From DASZHJ01 sp963735465 (GTDB taxonomy: Bacteria; Pseudomonadota; Alphaproteobacteria; ATCC43930; CGMCC-115725): DNA of 64,000 nucleotides. This document shows, piece after piece, positions 33,385 to 42,407 of the stretch (within the stretch, counting starts at the first letter, position 1; every line of letters begins with the position of its first letter). A model generated the notes under the pieces. The model had not been told where the DNA came from. It saw only the letters and a program-made list of their open reading frames with translations, and did no database searches. Made by a program: the position numbers and the translations under genes. The stretch spans positions 4,650,001 to 4,714,000 of the forward strand of contig CAVTLA010000001.1 in assembly GCA_963735465.1 (NCBI GenBank), read 5' to 3'.

Positions 33385-34784
33385 ACGGAATCCCGCTTGC
33401 GGGAGATCACGTAGGACTCGTCCGTGAACCAGAGGCCACCGTGCTGCTGCAGGACTTCCTTGGTGGCCTCCAGATAGGCGCCGCTGTGCACCACCTCCGA
33501 GAGGCGCTGGTCCTCGATCTGCGCCACGTAGATCGCCGCGTTCCAGGCGGCGAAGAGCGTCGAGGTGCCGATGGTCTGGCTGATCTCGGTCGGCAGCGTG
33601 TGCATGTCGTAGCGGAACAGCGAGCGCGCGTCCGCATAGGCGTTGAAGTTGAGATCGCGGCCGGCGACGCCGAGCTCGGTCTTCACCGCGCGCATCAGCT
33701 GATGGCGGTCGGTGGTGAAGGGGTTCTCGCCGGGCCAGAGCTTCTGGATGATCTCCAGGCCGGGATCGTTGCCGTGCGAATGGATGCCGATCAGCCGGCC
33801 CCCCGGCGCCAGGCTGCGCGACAGGGGGGCGATCACCTTGCTGGCCTTGAACTCCACCGAGGCGCGGGCGCGATAGGGCTGGGAGGCGATGACGAGATCG
33901 TAGTCGGCCCGCGCGGCGCCGCGCCGGGGCCGCACCTGGTCCAGCAAGAACTTGTGGTCGTCGCGGTAGAGCACCAGCACCACCGGCTTCTCGTAGACCG
34001 GATTTCCCGTGGTCGGGCTCGCCTTGGCGCGCCAGTGCTCCGACAGGAACGGCTGCAGGGCGGTGATCTGCTCCTCGAAGGAATGGCTGGTGTTGCCGAG
34101 GAGGCCGACCTCGTGCCAGACGAGGCTGGTGGCTGACGTGATCGACTTCGGCGTCAGCCACGGCGCCTCGGCGTAATACATGTTGGTGATGACCAGCACC
34201 GTCGCCGGATGCTCGAAGAACCGGTCCGGCATCTTCTCAAGAGTGAGGCGCACGTCCTCGAGGCTGATCTCCTTGCCGACGATATAGAACGGCATGGTGG
34301 CGAACTGGTTGTGCATGGCGCGCATGACGCGGGCCAGCACGGTGCCGTCGCCGACGCCGGCATCGAAGATCCGCACCGCCGGCGGCCGCGGGTGGATGTT
34401 GGCGAGCTCCATCGTGACGCGCTGGGCCACCACCCATTTCTCGCTGCAGGTGGTGACGAACAGCAGATACTTCTGGCGGTTGTCGTAGAAGCGGAAGCTG
34501 CGCTCGGTGCCGGCGGCCTCCGCCTCGATCGGTGCCACAGGGACCGGGCGCGGCAGGGCGGTGCCATTGGCCGGCCGCGGCGTGGAAACGACGGCCTGCG
34601 GACTGCCTGCCGGTATCATGAAGGCGCGCACGCGCTCCGCGGTTTCCGTGGTGACGCGCCCGCCGAAACGCAGGCGGCTCACCAGCTTGCCGTCGTTGAC
34701 AGCGAGGCGACCGAAGGTCGACTCCGCCATGCCGACTTGCCGGCAGTACTCTGAGATCTCGCGCAGGAGCGTTTCGCTGCTCAC
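33381..34784 (-). CDS. HTH-containing SAM-dependent methyltransferase
   Basis: 467 residues from GTG 34784, preceded by GGGAGG; a longer frame upstream runs through promoter repeats and is rejected. Residues 1-55 look like a helix-turn-helix (ETLLREISEYCRQVGMAEST then FGRLAVNDGKLVSRLRFGGR). From about 125 a methyltransferase domain has motif I RIFDAGVGDGTVLARV and later VIASQPYRARASVEFKASKV and LAPGGRLIGIHS. A DNA-binding module fused to a methyltransferase, in an operon with metF genes, suggests a regulator or enzyme of C1 metabolism that could bind its own promoter; that is inference. Confidence 0.8.
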   Translation of the reverse strand: MSSETLLREISEYCRQVGMAESTFGRLAVNDGKLVSRLRFGGRVTTETAERVRAFMIPAGSPQAVVSTPRPANGTALPRPVPVAPIEAEAAGTERSFRFYDNRQKYLLFVTTCSEKWVVAQRVTMELANIHPRPPAVRIFDAGVGDGTVLARVMRAMHNQFATMPFYIVGKEISLEDVRLTLEKMPDRFFEHPATVLVITNMYYAEAPWLTPKSITSATSLVWHEVGLLGNTSHSFEEQITALQPFLSEHWRAKASPTTGNPVYEKPVVLVLYRDDHKFLLDQVRPRRGAARADYDLVIASQPYRARASVEFKASKVIAPLSRSLAPGGRLIGIHSHGNDPGLEIIQKLWPGENPFTTDRHQLMRAVKTELGVAGRDLNFNAYADARSLFRYDMHTLPTEISQTIGTSTLFAAWNAAIYVAQIEDQRLSEVVHSGAYLEATKEVLQQHGGLWFTDESYVISRKRDSV

Positions 34785-34865
34785 GGGCGTCCTCCCGATC
34801 GGCCCTTTCTTGGGCGCTGTCCCGCCATTCCAGGCCCGTCCTGCCCCATCGTCAACCAAAAACTC

Positions 34866-35055
34866 GCCCACTGCAGAAGTGGGCAATATAGTGGGACATT
34901 GCCCATGAAAAAGTGGGCAGACTGCCGACCGGAAAGGCGTTTCAGGGCAGGATCTTCCCGATTGTATCCAAAGTGGGCGGTGGTCCCCGCAGCGCCGACC
35001 GGAAAGGGCGGAATCCCTTGACCTCCGCCTCCGCTGGGGGACTCTATGGATACAA
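34866..35055. promoter_or_regulatory. Divergent control region with iterated AGTGGGC and TTGTATCCA motifs
   Basis: The 316-bp gap between the divergent methyltransferase and GntR genes holds AGTGGGC at 34878, 34912 and 34972, AGTGGGA at 34890, and GCCCACT at 34866, which pairs with the 34878 copy. GCCGACCGGAAAG occurs twice (34924, 34994). TTGTATCCA at 34962 is matched in inverted orientation by TGGATACAA at 35047; both are near-palindromic, as FCD-type GntR sites are. These are probable operators for the two flanking DNA-binding proteins. Confidence 0.65.
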
Positions 35056-35100
35056 GAGAGACGGGACTCGCCGTCTCCCGGTCGGAGGGAATCCTCGAAG

Positions 35101-35841
35101 ATGGCCCCAGGCGGCCGCATCGTCCTCAAGTTGCGCGAGCTGATCCTGAGCGGCGAGCTGGCGCCGGGCCAGCGCGTGGGCGAGGTGGCGCTCGCCGAGC
35201 GGCTCGGCGTGTCCCGCACGCCGGTCAGGAACGCGCTCGCCGTCCTCGCGCGCGAGGGGCTGCTGACGGCGGCCGGCGCCCGCGGCTTCCTGGTGCGGGA
35301 GTTCTCGCTGAAAGACATCCTGGACGCGATCGAACTGCGCGGCACGCTCGAGGGCATGGCCGCGCGGCTCGTCGCCGAGAGCGGCCTCGATCCCGACGTG
35401 GCGCGGCGTCTGGAGGCCTGCGTCGCCGAGGGCGATGCTATCGTGCAGGGAACCGAGTGGGCCGCCGACGGCGATCAGCGCTGGGCCGGGATGAACGAGC
35501 TCTTCCATCGCCTCATCGTCGAGGCCGGCGGCAACCAGGCGATCGTCCACGCGCTCTCCCTCAACGACACCTTGCCCTTCGCCTCGGCGGCGGCGCTGCT
35601 CGGCGGCGACAGCGAGGATCCGGCGCTGCTGCGCCGTCATCGCGACGTGCTCTTCGGCGCACAGCAGCAGCACCGCGCCATCCTCGACGCGCTCAGCCAG
35701 CGCCAGGGGGCCCGCGTCGAGGCGCTGATGCGCGAGCACGCGCTCGCCGCCCGCGACAACAACGTGCTGTTCCAGTCGAAGATTCCCGCGATCGCGGAAC
35801 GCCGCGAGCGCGTGGCGCCGCCGGTCGCGTTCCGGATGTAG
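35101..35841 (+). CDS. GntR family transcriptional regulator, FCD type
   Basis: 246 residues. N-terminal winged helix (LKLRELILSGELAPGQRVGEV, then ALAERLGVSRTPVRNALAVL) and an all-helical FCD effector domain from about residue 90 (AIELRGTLEGMAARL, RHRDVLFGAQQQHRAIL, with metal-type His). It lies 24 bp upstream of a MetE-core gene and probably controls it. Candidate operators of GntR shape lie 46 bp and about 130 bp upstream of its start. The start codon is the only good one after the operator region, although the GGAGGG is 12 bases away. Confidence 0.9.
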   Translation: MAPGGRIVLKLRELILSGELAPGQRVGEVALAERLGVSRTPVRNALAVLAREGLLTAAGARGFLVREFSLKDILDAIELRGTLEGMAARLVAESGLDPDVARRLEACVAEGDAIVQGTEWAADGDQRWAGMNELFHRLIVEAGGNQAIVHALSLNDTLPFASAAALLGGDSEDPALLRRHRDVLFGAQQQHRAILDALSQRQGARVEALMREHALAARDNNVLFQSKIPAIAERRERVAPPVAFRM

Positions 35842-35865
35842 CAAGAGAATAAAAGGGAGATCCAG

Positions 35866-36981
35866 ATGAACCAGCGTACGACACCGCCGTTCCGCGCCGA
35901 TCACGTCGGCAGCCTGCTGCGCCCCCAGGCGCTGCTCGACGCCCGCGAGCGGCGGAAGCGCGACGAGATCACGGCGGAGCAGCTTCGCGAGATCGAGGAC
36001 AAGTCGATCCGCGACGTGGTTCGCCTCCAGGAGCAGGCCGGGCTCCAGTCCGTTACCGACGGGGAGTTCCGCCGGGCCTCCTGGCACATGGACTTCCTCT
36101 ACCAGATCGGCGGCGTCACCAAGGTGCAGGACAGTCTCAAGGTCCAGTTCCAGAACGAGAAGGGGAAGATCGAGTTCACCCCCGCGGCGCTGCGCATCGT
36201 CGACAAGCTCACCTTGAAGAAAGCCATCTTCGGCGAGGACTTCGCCTTCCTGAAATCGACGGCGAAGGCGACGCCGAAGCTGACCATCCCCTCGCCCAGC
36301 ATGATGCATTACCGCGGCGGCCGCGCCGCCATCGACGCCAAGATCTATCCGGACATGGCGCCGTTCTGGGCCGATCTCGGCCGCGTCTATGCCGAGGAGA
36401 TCGCCGCTCTGGACAAGCTCGGCTGCACCTATCTGCAGCTCGATGATACGAGCCTGGCCTATCTCAACGATCCCGCGCAGCGCGAGTACATCACCAAGCT
36501 CGGCGGCGAAGGCGAGCATCAGCACCTCACCTACATCAAGCTGATCAACTCGGCGCTCACCCACAAGCCCGCCGGCATGACCGTCTGCACCCACATGTGC
36601 CGCGGCAACTTTCGCTCCTCCTGGGTGGCGGCGGGCGGCTACGACCACGTGGCGGAGGCGCTCTTCGGCGAGCTCAAGGTGGATGGATTTTTTCTGGAGT
36701 ACGACGACGCCCGCTCCGGCGGCTTCGAGCCCCTGCGCTTCGTGCCCAAGGGCAAGATGGTGATCCTGGGCCTGGTCACCACCAAGAACGGCGTGCTGGA
36801 GAAGAAGGACGACCTCAAGCGCCGCATCGACGAGGCGGCGCGTTATTGCCCCCTCGACCAGCTCGCCCTCTCGCCCCAATGCGGCTTCTCCAGCACCGTC
36901 GAGGGCAACAACCTCACGGTTGACGACGAGATCCGCAAGCTCAGCCTGATCGTGGAGACCGCGCGGGAGGTGTGGGGGTAA
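35866..36981 (+). CDS. Cobalamin-independent methionine synthase-core family protein, paralogue 2
   Basis: 371 residues. It starts NQRTTPPFRADHVGSLLRP and ends with LSPQCGFSST and a final AREVWG. It aligns over its whole length with the protein at 12155: shared DGEFRR, RGGRAA, HMCRGN (HICRGN in the other), FFLEYD and the LRFVPKGKMV run. Only the catalytic barrel is present. Its regulator and operator sites are its own, so the two copies are probably induced by different signals. Confidence 0.88.
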   Translation: MNQRTTPPFRADHVGSLLRPQALLDARERRKRDEITAEQLREIEDKSIRDVVRLQEQAGLQSVTDGEFRRASWHMDFLYQIGGVTKVQDSLKVQFQNEKGKIEFTPAALRIVDKLTLKKAIFGEDFAFLKSTAKATPKLTIPSPSMMHYRGGRAAIDAKIYPDMAPFWADLGRVYAEEIAALDKLGCTYLQLDDTSLAYLNDPAQREYITKLGGEGEHQHLTYIKLINSALTHKPAGMTVCTHMCRGNFRSSWVAAGGYDHVAEALFGELKVDGFFLEYDDARSGGFEPLRFVPKGKMVILGLVTTKNGVLEKKDDLKRRIDEAARYCPLDQLALSPQCGFSSTVEGNNLTVDDEIRKLSLIVETAREVWG

Positions 36982-36997
36982 GCGCTGCGGAAGCGTC

Positions 36998-37110
36998 GTG
37001 CGTCCTTCGACGCGCTCCGCTTGCTCAGGATGAGGAAGAATCTTTCCGGCACATAGAAAAGGTCCTCATCCTGAGCAAGCGGCCCTTTGGGCCGCGCGTC
37101 GAAGGACGCA
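36998..37110. repeat. Dispersed hairpin repeat, copy 5
   Basis: Complete copy between convergent genes, 17 bp after the MetE-core stop and 24 bp before the permease stop. Confidence 0.9.
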
Positions 37111-37133
37111 GGCTGCTCCTCCCACAAGTCTTC

Positions 37134-38000
37134 TCACACCACCCCCCGCTTTCTATACCGCCGCTGCACCAGCGTGTTGGCGCCGACCGTCAGCAATAAC
37201 GTCGCTGCCATCAGCACGAAGGCAAGCGCGCCGCCCAGCGGCCAGTTCGCCTGCTCGGAGATCTGGGTGTAGACCAGCGGCGCCATCATCTGGAAGCGCG
37301 GGCCGCCCAATAGCACCGGCGTGGCGTAGGCGTTCATTGCCAGGATGAAGCAGAGCATCGAGCCCGCCACCACGCCCGGGAGCGAGAGCGGCAGGGTCAC
37401 CTTGCGGAACGCGGTCAGTGGCGGCGCCCCCATGCCCATGGCGGCTTCCTCGAGGGCGGGGTTGATGCCCTCGATCACGCTCTGCAGCGTCAGCACCATG
37501 AAGGGCAGATTGAATCCGACGATGCCGATGATGACGGCCAGCGGCGTGTACATGATGTCGAGCGGCGCCTGGATCAGGCCCAGCCAGATCAGCGTCGCGT
37601 TGAGGGCGCCCTTCGAGCCGAACATCACGATCCACCCCGCCGCGCGCACGGCGTTGCCGACGAAGAGCGGCATCACCACCAGCAGGATCGCCCAGCTCTT
37701 GAAGCGCGACTGCATGCGCGCCAGCAGATATGCGGCGGGATAACCGATGACGAGACAGAGCGCCGTGGTGAGCGCCGCGATGCCGGCGGTGAGGAACAGC
37801 ACGTTCCGGTAATAGGGGTCGGCGAAGACCTTCACGTAGTTCTCCGCCGTCACCGCCTCCACCATGAACTGCCCGGGCACGAAGCGGTTGAGGCTGTAGC
37901 GCGCCAGGATCGCCAGCGGCACCAGCAGCAGCACGACGACGAAGATCGTCGCCGGGCCGACCATCGCGGCGGCGGTGAGGTTGCTCCGCTTGGTGTTCAT
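37134..38000 (-). CDS. ABC transporter permease, PotB-like
   Basis: 288 residues with six spans and the EAA loop EEAAMGMGAPPLTAFRKVTLP. It has an N-terminal TM segment (AMVGPATIFVVVLLLVPLAI) typical of spermidine/putrescine- and opine-type importers. Start 38000 is taken because the upstream extension is repeat DNA. It is the last gene of the operon beginning at 42407, separated from the binding protein by a 193-bp gap that holds another repeat. Confidence 0.9.
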   Translation of the reverse strand: MNTKRSNLTAAAMVGPATIFVVVLLLVPLAILARYSLNRFVPGQFMVEAVTAENYVKVFADPYYRNVLFLTAGIAALTTALCLVIGYPAAYLLARMQSRFKSWAILLVVMPLFVGNAVRAAGWIVMFGSKGALNATLIWLGLIQAPLDIMYTPLAVIIGIVGFNLPFMVLTLQSVIEGINPALEEAAMGMGAPPLTAFRKVTLPLSLPGVVAGSMLCFILAMNAYATPVLLGGPRFQMMAPLVYTQISEQANWPLGGALAFVLMAATLLLTVGANTLVQRRYRKRGVV

Positions 38001-38018
38001 GCGGCTATGGCGGTGCCG

Positions 38019-38174
38019 CCCCCTCACCCTGTCCCTCTCCCCCAAGGGGGCGAGGGGACGCCGCGGCTTCGCGTGTGTTCAGAGCTCCGACTGCGCCTCT
38101 CCCGCGCAAGCGGGGTCGAGCCGCAAAGCGGATCGACGAGGGACCCGCCGCGTCAGCGGTGGGAGGGTGAGGGG
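38019..38174. repeat. CCCTCACCCT/AGGGTGAGGG-bounded hairpin repeat
   Basis: CCCTCACCCTGTCCC at the left pairs with the GGGAGGGTGAGGG at the right, with several internal GC-rich stems (CCCCCAAGGGGG, CCGCGCAAGCGG-like). It lies 20 bp after the binding-protein stop, inside the operon. It is a different family from the ten-copy repeat; I see only this copy. Confidence 0.7.
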
Positions 38175-38193
38175 ATGCCCGCACGGACGCCAA

Positions 38194-39261
38194 TTACGCC
38201 TTGAACTCCTTGTCCCACCACTCCTTGAGCTGGGCGTCGTTCTTGGCGAGGTAGTCGTAGTCCTCGACCTTGAGATTGGCCTGCTCCTCGGGGGTGAAGC
38301 CCACGCGCTTCGCGATCGCACTCGAGAGCTCGACGTCGGTGACCGTCGGGTTGTAGCCCATGTCCTCGATGAAGCCCTCCTGGGGCTTGGGGTCGAGCAT
38401 GGCGTTCAGGAAAGCGTAGGCGTTCTCCTTGTTGGGGGCGTTCTTGGGAATGGTGAAATCGGTGATGTAGGTGACGACGCCTTCCTTGGGCGCCGAGATC
38501 TCCACGGGAACGCCGGCGTTCTGCCACATGACGCCGCGCGCCTTCCACATGATGCACATCCAGACTTCCTCGGTCTTGAGCGCCGCCGCCATCGCCTCGT
38601 TGGTGGGCATCACCTTGCAGCCGAGCTTCTTCAGCTCCATCAGCTTGGCCTTGCCGGGCTCGAAATCGCTGAGGGTGCCGCCGCTGATCATCGCCGCGGA
38701 TTCGATCGTGGTCTGGTACTGGATGTCGATGACGCCGATGCGATCCTTGTATTTCGGATTCCAGAGGTCGTTGTAGGAGGTCGGCTTCTCCGTCACGAAC
38801 TTGGGATTGTAGAGAATGACGCGGCCGGAAAAGATATGCGGCACCGCGTAGGGTACCGAGATCGGCTTCAGGAGGTTCTTGGCGTTCGGGATCTTGCTCA
38901 TATCGATCTCGAGGAGCGTCCCCGCCTTGAACATCTCGTAGCTGCCGGCGCGGGTGAGGGCGGAGATGTCCATGGTGCCGCGCGGCAGGCGCGCCTCCGC
39001 CATCATCTTGGTCTTGCGCGGGGAGTCGTTGCCGGTGTCGTAGACGGTCTCGATGCCCTTGGGCGTCAGCAGCGGCGCCGCGATGTTCTTCTGGATCAGA
39101 TTCTGATAGTCGCCGCCCCAGGTGCCGACGATCACCTTGCCGGCGGCCCGCGCGCGGCGAGGCGCCACCGTCGCGGCGATGCCGGCGGCGGCGCTGCCCT
39201 GCAGGAGACGGCGCCGGGTCAGGAGGAGTGAAGGCTTCGTTGTCGGCTCGCGGTTTTTCAT
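38194..39261 (-). CDS. ABC transporter substrate-binding protein, polyamine/opine type (PotD-like)
   Basis: 355 residues. A twin-arginine leader (TRRRLLQGSAAAGIAATVA) suggests Tat export of the folded receptor. The mature part begins VIVGTWGGDYQNLIQKN, as in type 2 receptors for polyamines, opines or similar cations. It belongs between the ATPase (39-bp gap) and the PotB-like permease. A polyamine ligand is not proven; the amidohydrolase in the operon suggests an amide-containing or cyclic compound. Confidence 0.9.
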   Translation of the reverse strand: MKNREPTTKPSLLLTRRRLLQGSAAAGIAATVAPRRARAAGKVIVGTWGGDYQNLIQKNIAAPLLTPKGIETVYDTGNDSPRKTKMMAEARLPRGTMDISALTRAGSYEMFKAGTLLEIDMSKIPNAKNLLKPISVPYAVPHIFSGRVILYNPKFVTEKPTSYNDLWNPKYKDRIGVIDIQYQTTIESAAMISGGTLSDFEPGKAKLMELKKLGCKVMPTNEAMAAALKTEEVWMCIMWKARGVMWQNAGVPVEISAPKEGVVTYITDFTIPKNAPNKENAYAFLNAMLDPKPQEGFIEDMGYNPTVTDVELSSAIAKRVGFTPEEQANLKVEDYDYLAKNDAQLKEWWDKEFKA

Positions 39262-39300
39262 GATCGGTCTCCCTGTTTGTTCAGATATCCGAAGGTGCGG

Positions 39301-40350
39301 TCACGGGATGAGCTGGCAGGCCTCGGCGTCCCAGGCGATCTCGACGGCGGAGCCCACGTCGAGTTCGGCGGCGGCGTCTGGCCGGGTATTGTGCATCTCC
39401 ACCGCGACGAGATCGCCGCTCGGAAGGCGCACCGCGTATTCCGTGGTGGCGCCGAGATAGCTGACGAACTCCACCGTGCCGCGGAAGGCGTTGGCGCCGC
39501 CATTTGCAGGTCCGAGGCGGATCCGCTCCGGCCGCACCGACAGCAGTCGTTCCGCGGCGGACGCTGCCGGCACCGCGATGTCGAGGCCGCTCTCGGTGCG
39601 GAAGCGGGCGGGGGCGGTCACCGCGCCGTTGAAGAAATTGCTGCGCCCGATGAAGTCGGCGACGAAGCCGTTGTGGGGGGCGTTGTAGAGCTGACGCTGG
39701 CTGCCGATCTGCTGCACCTCGCCGTCCTTCATCACGACAAGGCGATCGGCGACCGAGAGCGCCTCCTCCTGGTCGTGGGTCACCATCACGGTGGTGAGGC
39801 CGAGGCGGCGCTGCAGCTGGCGGATCTCCACCCGCACCTCGCCGCGCAGCTTGGCGTCGAGATTGGAGAGCGGCTCGTCCAGCAGCAGGATCTCCGGCTC
39901 GATGACGAGGGCGCGGGCCAGCGCCACCCGCTGCTGCTGGCCACCGGAGAGCTGGCGCGGCATGCGCTCGCCCAGCCCGTCCAGGCGCACCAGGCGAAGC
40001 GCCTCCAGGGATCGCCGCTCCACCTCGGCGCCCGCGATCTTCCGCATCCGGAGGCCGAAGGCGACATTCTCCAGCACGCTCAGATGCGGGAAGAGCGCAT
40101 AGCCCTGGAACACGAGGCCGGTGTTGCGGCGATAGGACGGCAGCTCCGTCACGTCGCGGTCGCCGAAGAGGATGCGCCCGCCGCTGGGCTCCACGAATCC
40201 CGCGATCATGCGCAGTGTGGTGGTCTTGCCGCAGCCGCTCGGCCCCAGCAGGACCAGGAATTCCCCTTGTGCGATCGAGAGCGAGAACTCCTTGACCGCG
40301 ACGTGATCGCCGAAGCGCTTGGTGACGGCCTCGAGGCGGACGCTGGACAT
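39301..40350 (-). CDS. ABC transporter ATP-binding protein, PotA-like
   Basis: 349 residues. Walker A GPSGCGKTT, Q-loop GLVFQGYALFPHLSV, signature LSGGQQQRV and Walker B EILLLDEPLSNLD, with switch histidine in MVTHDQEEAL. A C-terminal TOBE-type regulatory domain covers about residues 240-349 (LSVRPERIRLGP). It is 3 bp after the PotC-like permease stop. Confidence 0.93.
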   Translation of the reverse strand: MSSVRLEAVTKRFGDHVAVKEFSLSIAQGEFLVLLGPSGCGKTTTLRMIAGFVEPSGGRILFGDRDVTELPSYRRNTGLVFQGYALFPHLSVLENVAFGLRMRKIAGAEVERRSLEALRLVRLDGLGERMPRQLSGGQQQRVALARALVIEPEILLLDEPLSNLDAKLRGEVRVEIRQLQRRLGLTTVMVTHDQEEALSVADRLVVMKDGEVQQIGSQRQLYNAPHNGFVADFIGRSNFFNGAVTAPARFRTESGLDIAVPAASAAERLLSVRPERIRLGPANGGANAFRGTVEFVSYLGATTEYAVRLPSGDLVAVEMHNTRPDAAAELDVGSAVEIAWDAEACQLIP

Positions 40351-40353
40351 TGC

Positions 40354-41175
40354 CTAGACCACCTGGCTCAGGCGCACGAAGCGGTTGGTCGCCACCATCG
40401 CCGCCATGACAATGACGATCTGGATCAGGGACACCGCGGCGATGGTGGGATCGATCTTCCATTCCAGGTATTGCAGGATCGCGATCGGGAGCGTGGTGGT
40501 GCCGGGGCCCACCAGGAACAGCGACAGCTCCAGATTGCCGAAGGAGACCGCGAAGCTGAAGAGCGCCGCCGCCACCACGCCGGGCCTTATCGCCGGCAGG
40601 GTCACCTTGATCAGGGTCTGGAGCGGCGTCGCGCCCAAATTCATCGCCGCCTCCTCGATGGTGCGGTCGATGCCGACGAGGTTCGCGGCGATGAGGCGCA
40701 CGGTCCAAGGAATGCTGATGAGGATGTGGCCAAGACCGAGACCCGCCACTGCCCCTGTAAGGGGCCAGTCAGTCGCGATCTCCACGTCGACGAAGAAGAG
40801 ATAGAGCGCGGTGCCGATCACGATCGCCGGCACCACCAGGGGCGACAGCAGGAGCGTGTTGAGGAGTTCCCGCGCCGGCATTTCCGCCCGCACCAGGGCG
40901 AGGCTGGCGGGAATGCCCAGCAGCAATCCGCCCACGGTCGCCACCAGGGCCACCTCCACGGAGGTCACGAATCCGTCGGCGAATTGCGGCTGCAGCCAGA
41001 GCTGGCTGAACCACTTGAGCGTATATCCGTCCGGCGGGAACGACAGGATCGCATTGCTGAAGAAGCTGATCCAGCAGACGAAGACGATGGGCAGCAGCAT
41101 GACGGCGAAGCAGAACACCGCCGCCGCCCGCAAGGTCCAGCGGCCGAGCCGCCGCTGCAGCCGTCCCGCGATCAC
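40354..41175 (-). CDS. ABC transporter permease, PotC-like
   Basis: 273 residues, six membrane spans, EAA loop EEAAMNLGATPLQTLIKVTLP. The N-terminus WTLRAAAVFCFAVMLLPIVFV is the first span. The start overlaps the amidohydrolase stop by 4 bp. It pairs with the PotB-like permease at the operon end to make the channel. Confidence 0.9.
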   Translation of the reverse strand: MIAGRLQRRLGRWTLRAAAVFCFAVMLLPIVFVCWISFFSNAILSFPPDGYTLKWFSQLWLQPQFADGFVTSVEVALVATVGGLLLGIPASLALVRAEMPARELLNTLLLSPLVVPAIVIGTALYLFFVDVEIATDWPLTGAVAGLGLGHILISIPWTVRLIAANLVGIDRTIEEAAMNLGATPLQTLIKVTLPAIRPGVVAAALFSFAVSFGNLELSLFLVGPGTTTLPIAILQYLEWKIDPTIAAVSLIQIVIVMAAMVATNRFVRLSQVV

Positions 41176-42407
41176 CGGGCGAGCCGGTTCTTATGGAAGT
41201 GCCCGCCCTTCATGATGACGGAGAGATGGGCGCCCTGATCCTGGAACAGGCCCAGGTCCTTCAATGGATTTCCGTCCACGACGAGGAGGTCGGCGAAGGC
41301 GCCGGGCTTGATTTGGCCGAGCTTGCCCTCATGCCGCAGCAGCTTCGCGTTCACCAGGGTTGCCGAGCGGATGATGTCGATCGGCGCCATCGCCTCGGAG
41401 CGGATCAGGAACTCGCGGCACTGGTCGTTCTGGAGCTCGCCCAGGAGGTCGCTGCCGAAGCCGATGGGCACGCCCGCGGCCTTGGCGGTCTCGAGCGAGC
41501 GTATCCCCGCCGCCAGCACCCGCTCGTTCTTCTCCAGGCTGATCGGCGGCAGGCCCAGGTCCTTGCCCCGGCGCTTCATGGCGTCATAGGCGATGAGGGT
41601 CGGCACGATGAAGGCGCCCTTTGCCCGCATCAATGCCGCGGTTTCCGCGTCGACGAAGTTGCCGTGCTCGATGGTTCGGACGCCGCATTCCACGGCGCGG
41701 CGGATCGCGTCGGCGCCATAGGCGTGGGCCGCGCAATAGCTGCCCCAGGACGTGGTCTCGCCGGTCGCCGCCAGGATCTCCTCCCGAGTGAACTGGGTCG
41801 CCTCCAGGGGATCGTGGGGCGAGGCGACGCCGCCGGACACCATCAGCTTGATGTGGTCGGCGCCCTTGCGCAGCTCGTCGCGGACCGCGTGCAGCATCTG
41901 CGGCACGCCGTCGACGATGCGCGCGATGTAGTTGACACCGCTGCAGCAGGAGCAGGGCGCCTCGCTTTCGGTGCGACGGCGGAAGTCCGCGTGGCCGCCG
42001 GTCTGGCTGATGCTCTGCCCGGCGATGAAGAGCCGCGGCCCCGCCATCTGCCCGGTCTCCACCGCCTCGCGGATGCCCCAGTCGGCGCCGCCGGTGTCGC
42101 GCACGGTGGTAAAGCCGCGGTCGAGCATGGCGCGCATCAGCGGCCCCGCCCGCGCCGCCATCAGGCTGATGGGCATCTCGGCCATGCGGCCGATATTGAC
42201 CTCGGAGAGGTAGACGTGGATGTGGGCATCGATCAGGCCCGGCATCAGGGTCTTGCCGCCGACGTCGACAACCTGGGCCTCGGCGGCGCGGATCGGCCGG
42301 TCGGAGACCTCGCGGATGCGGTCGCCCTCCACCAGGACGCTCATGCCCTCCCGCAGGTCGTTTGCCTCGGGATCGAGCAGGCGGGCATTTTGGAACAGGA
42401 TCAGCAC
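41172..42407 (-). CDS. Amidohydrolase family protein (imidazolonepropionase/prolidase-like)
   Basis: 411 residues from GTG 42407 with GGGAG upstream. Metal site features of the superfamily: MPGLIDAHIHVYL (HxH), HIKLMVSGGVASP (likely the carboxylated lysine), YCAAHAYGADAI, VRTIEHGNFVD, and the late GFGSDLLGE aspartate. It acts on a cyclic amide or X-Pro-like bond in the cytosol. It is first in the transporter operon and probably processes the imported compound. The 41-kb plus-strand frames over it are shadows. Confidence 0.88.
   Translation of the reverse strand: MLILFQNARLLDPEANDLREGMSVLVEGDRIREVSDRPIRAAEAQVVDVGGKTLMPGLIDAHIHVYLSEVNIGRMAEMPISLMAARAGPLMRAMLDRGFTTVRDTGGADWGIREAVETGQMAGPRLFIAGQSISQTGGHADFRRRTESEAPCSCCSGVNYIARIVDGVPQMLHAVRDELRKGADHIKLMVSGGVASPHDPLEATQFTREEILAATGETTSWGSYCAAHAYGADAIRRAVECGVRTIEHGNFVDAETAALMRAKGAFIVPTLIAYDAMKRRGKDLGLPPISLEKNERVLAAGIRSLETAKAAGVPIGFGSDLLGELQNDQCREFLIRSEAMAPIDIIRSATLVNAKLLRHEGKLGQIKPGAFADLLVVDGNPLKDLGLFQDQGAHLSVIMKGGHFHKNRLAR

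Noticed and set aside
32410..34161. 583-codon minus-strand frame as a single protein
   Set aside because: Only its segment around 33200-33384 is meaningful (start of the relic metF); the rest is a shadow of the methyltransferase and metF frames.
39277..41238. Long plus-strand open frame of 653 codons over the Pot-type ABC genes
   Set aside because: It is rich in His, Gly, Asp and Glu in a pattern produced by reading GC-rich minus-strand genes backwards; the minus strand encodes clear ATPase and permease motifs.
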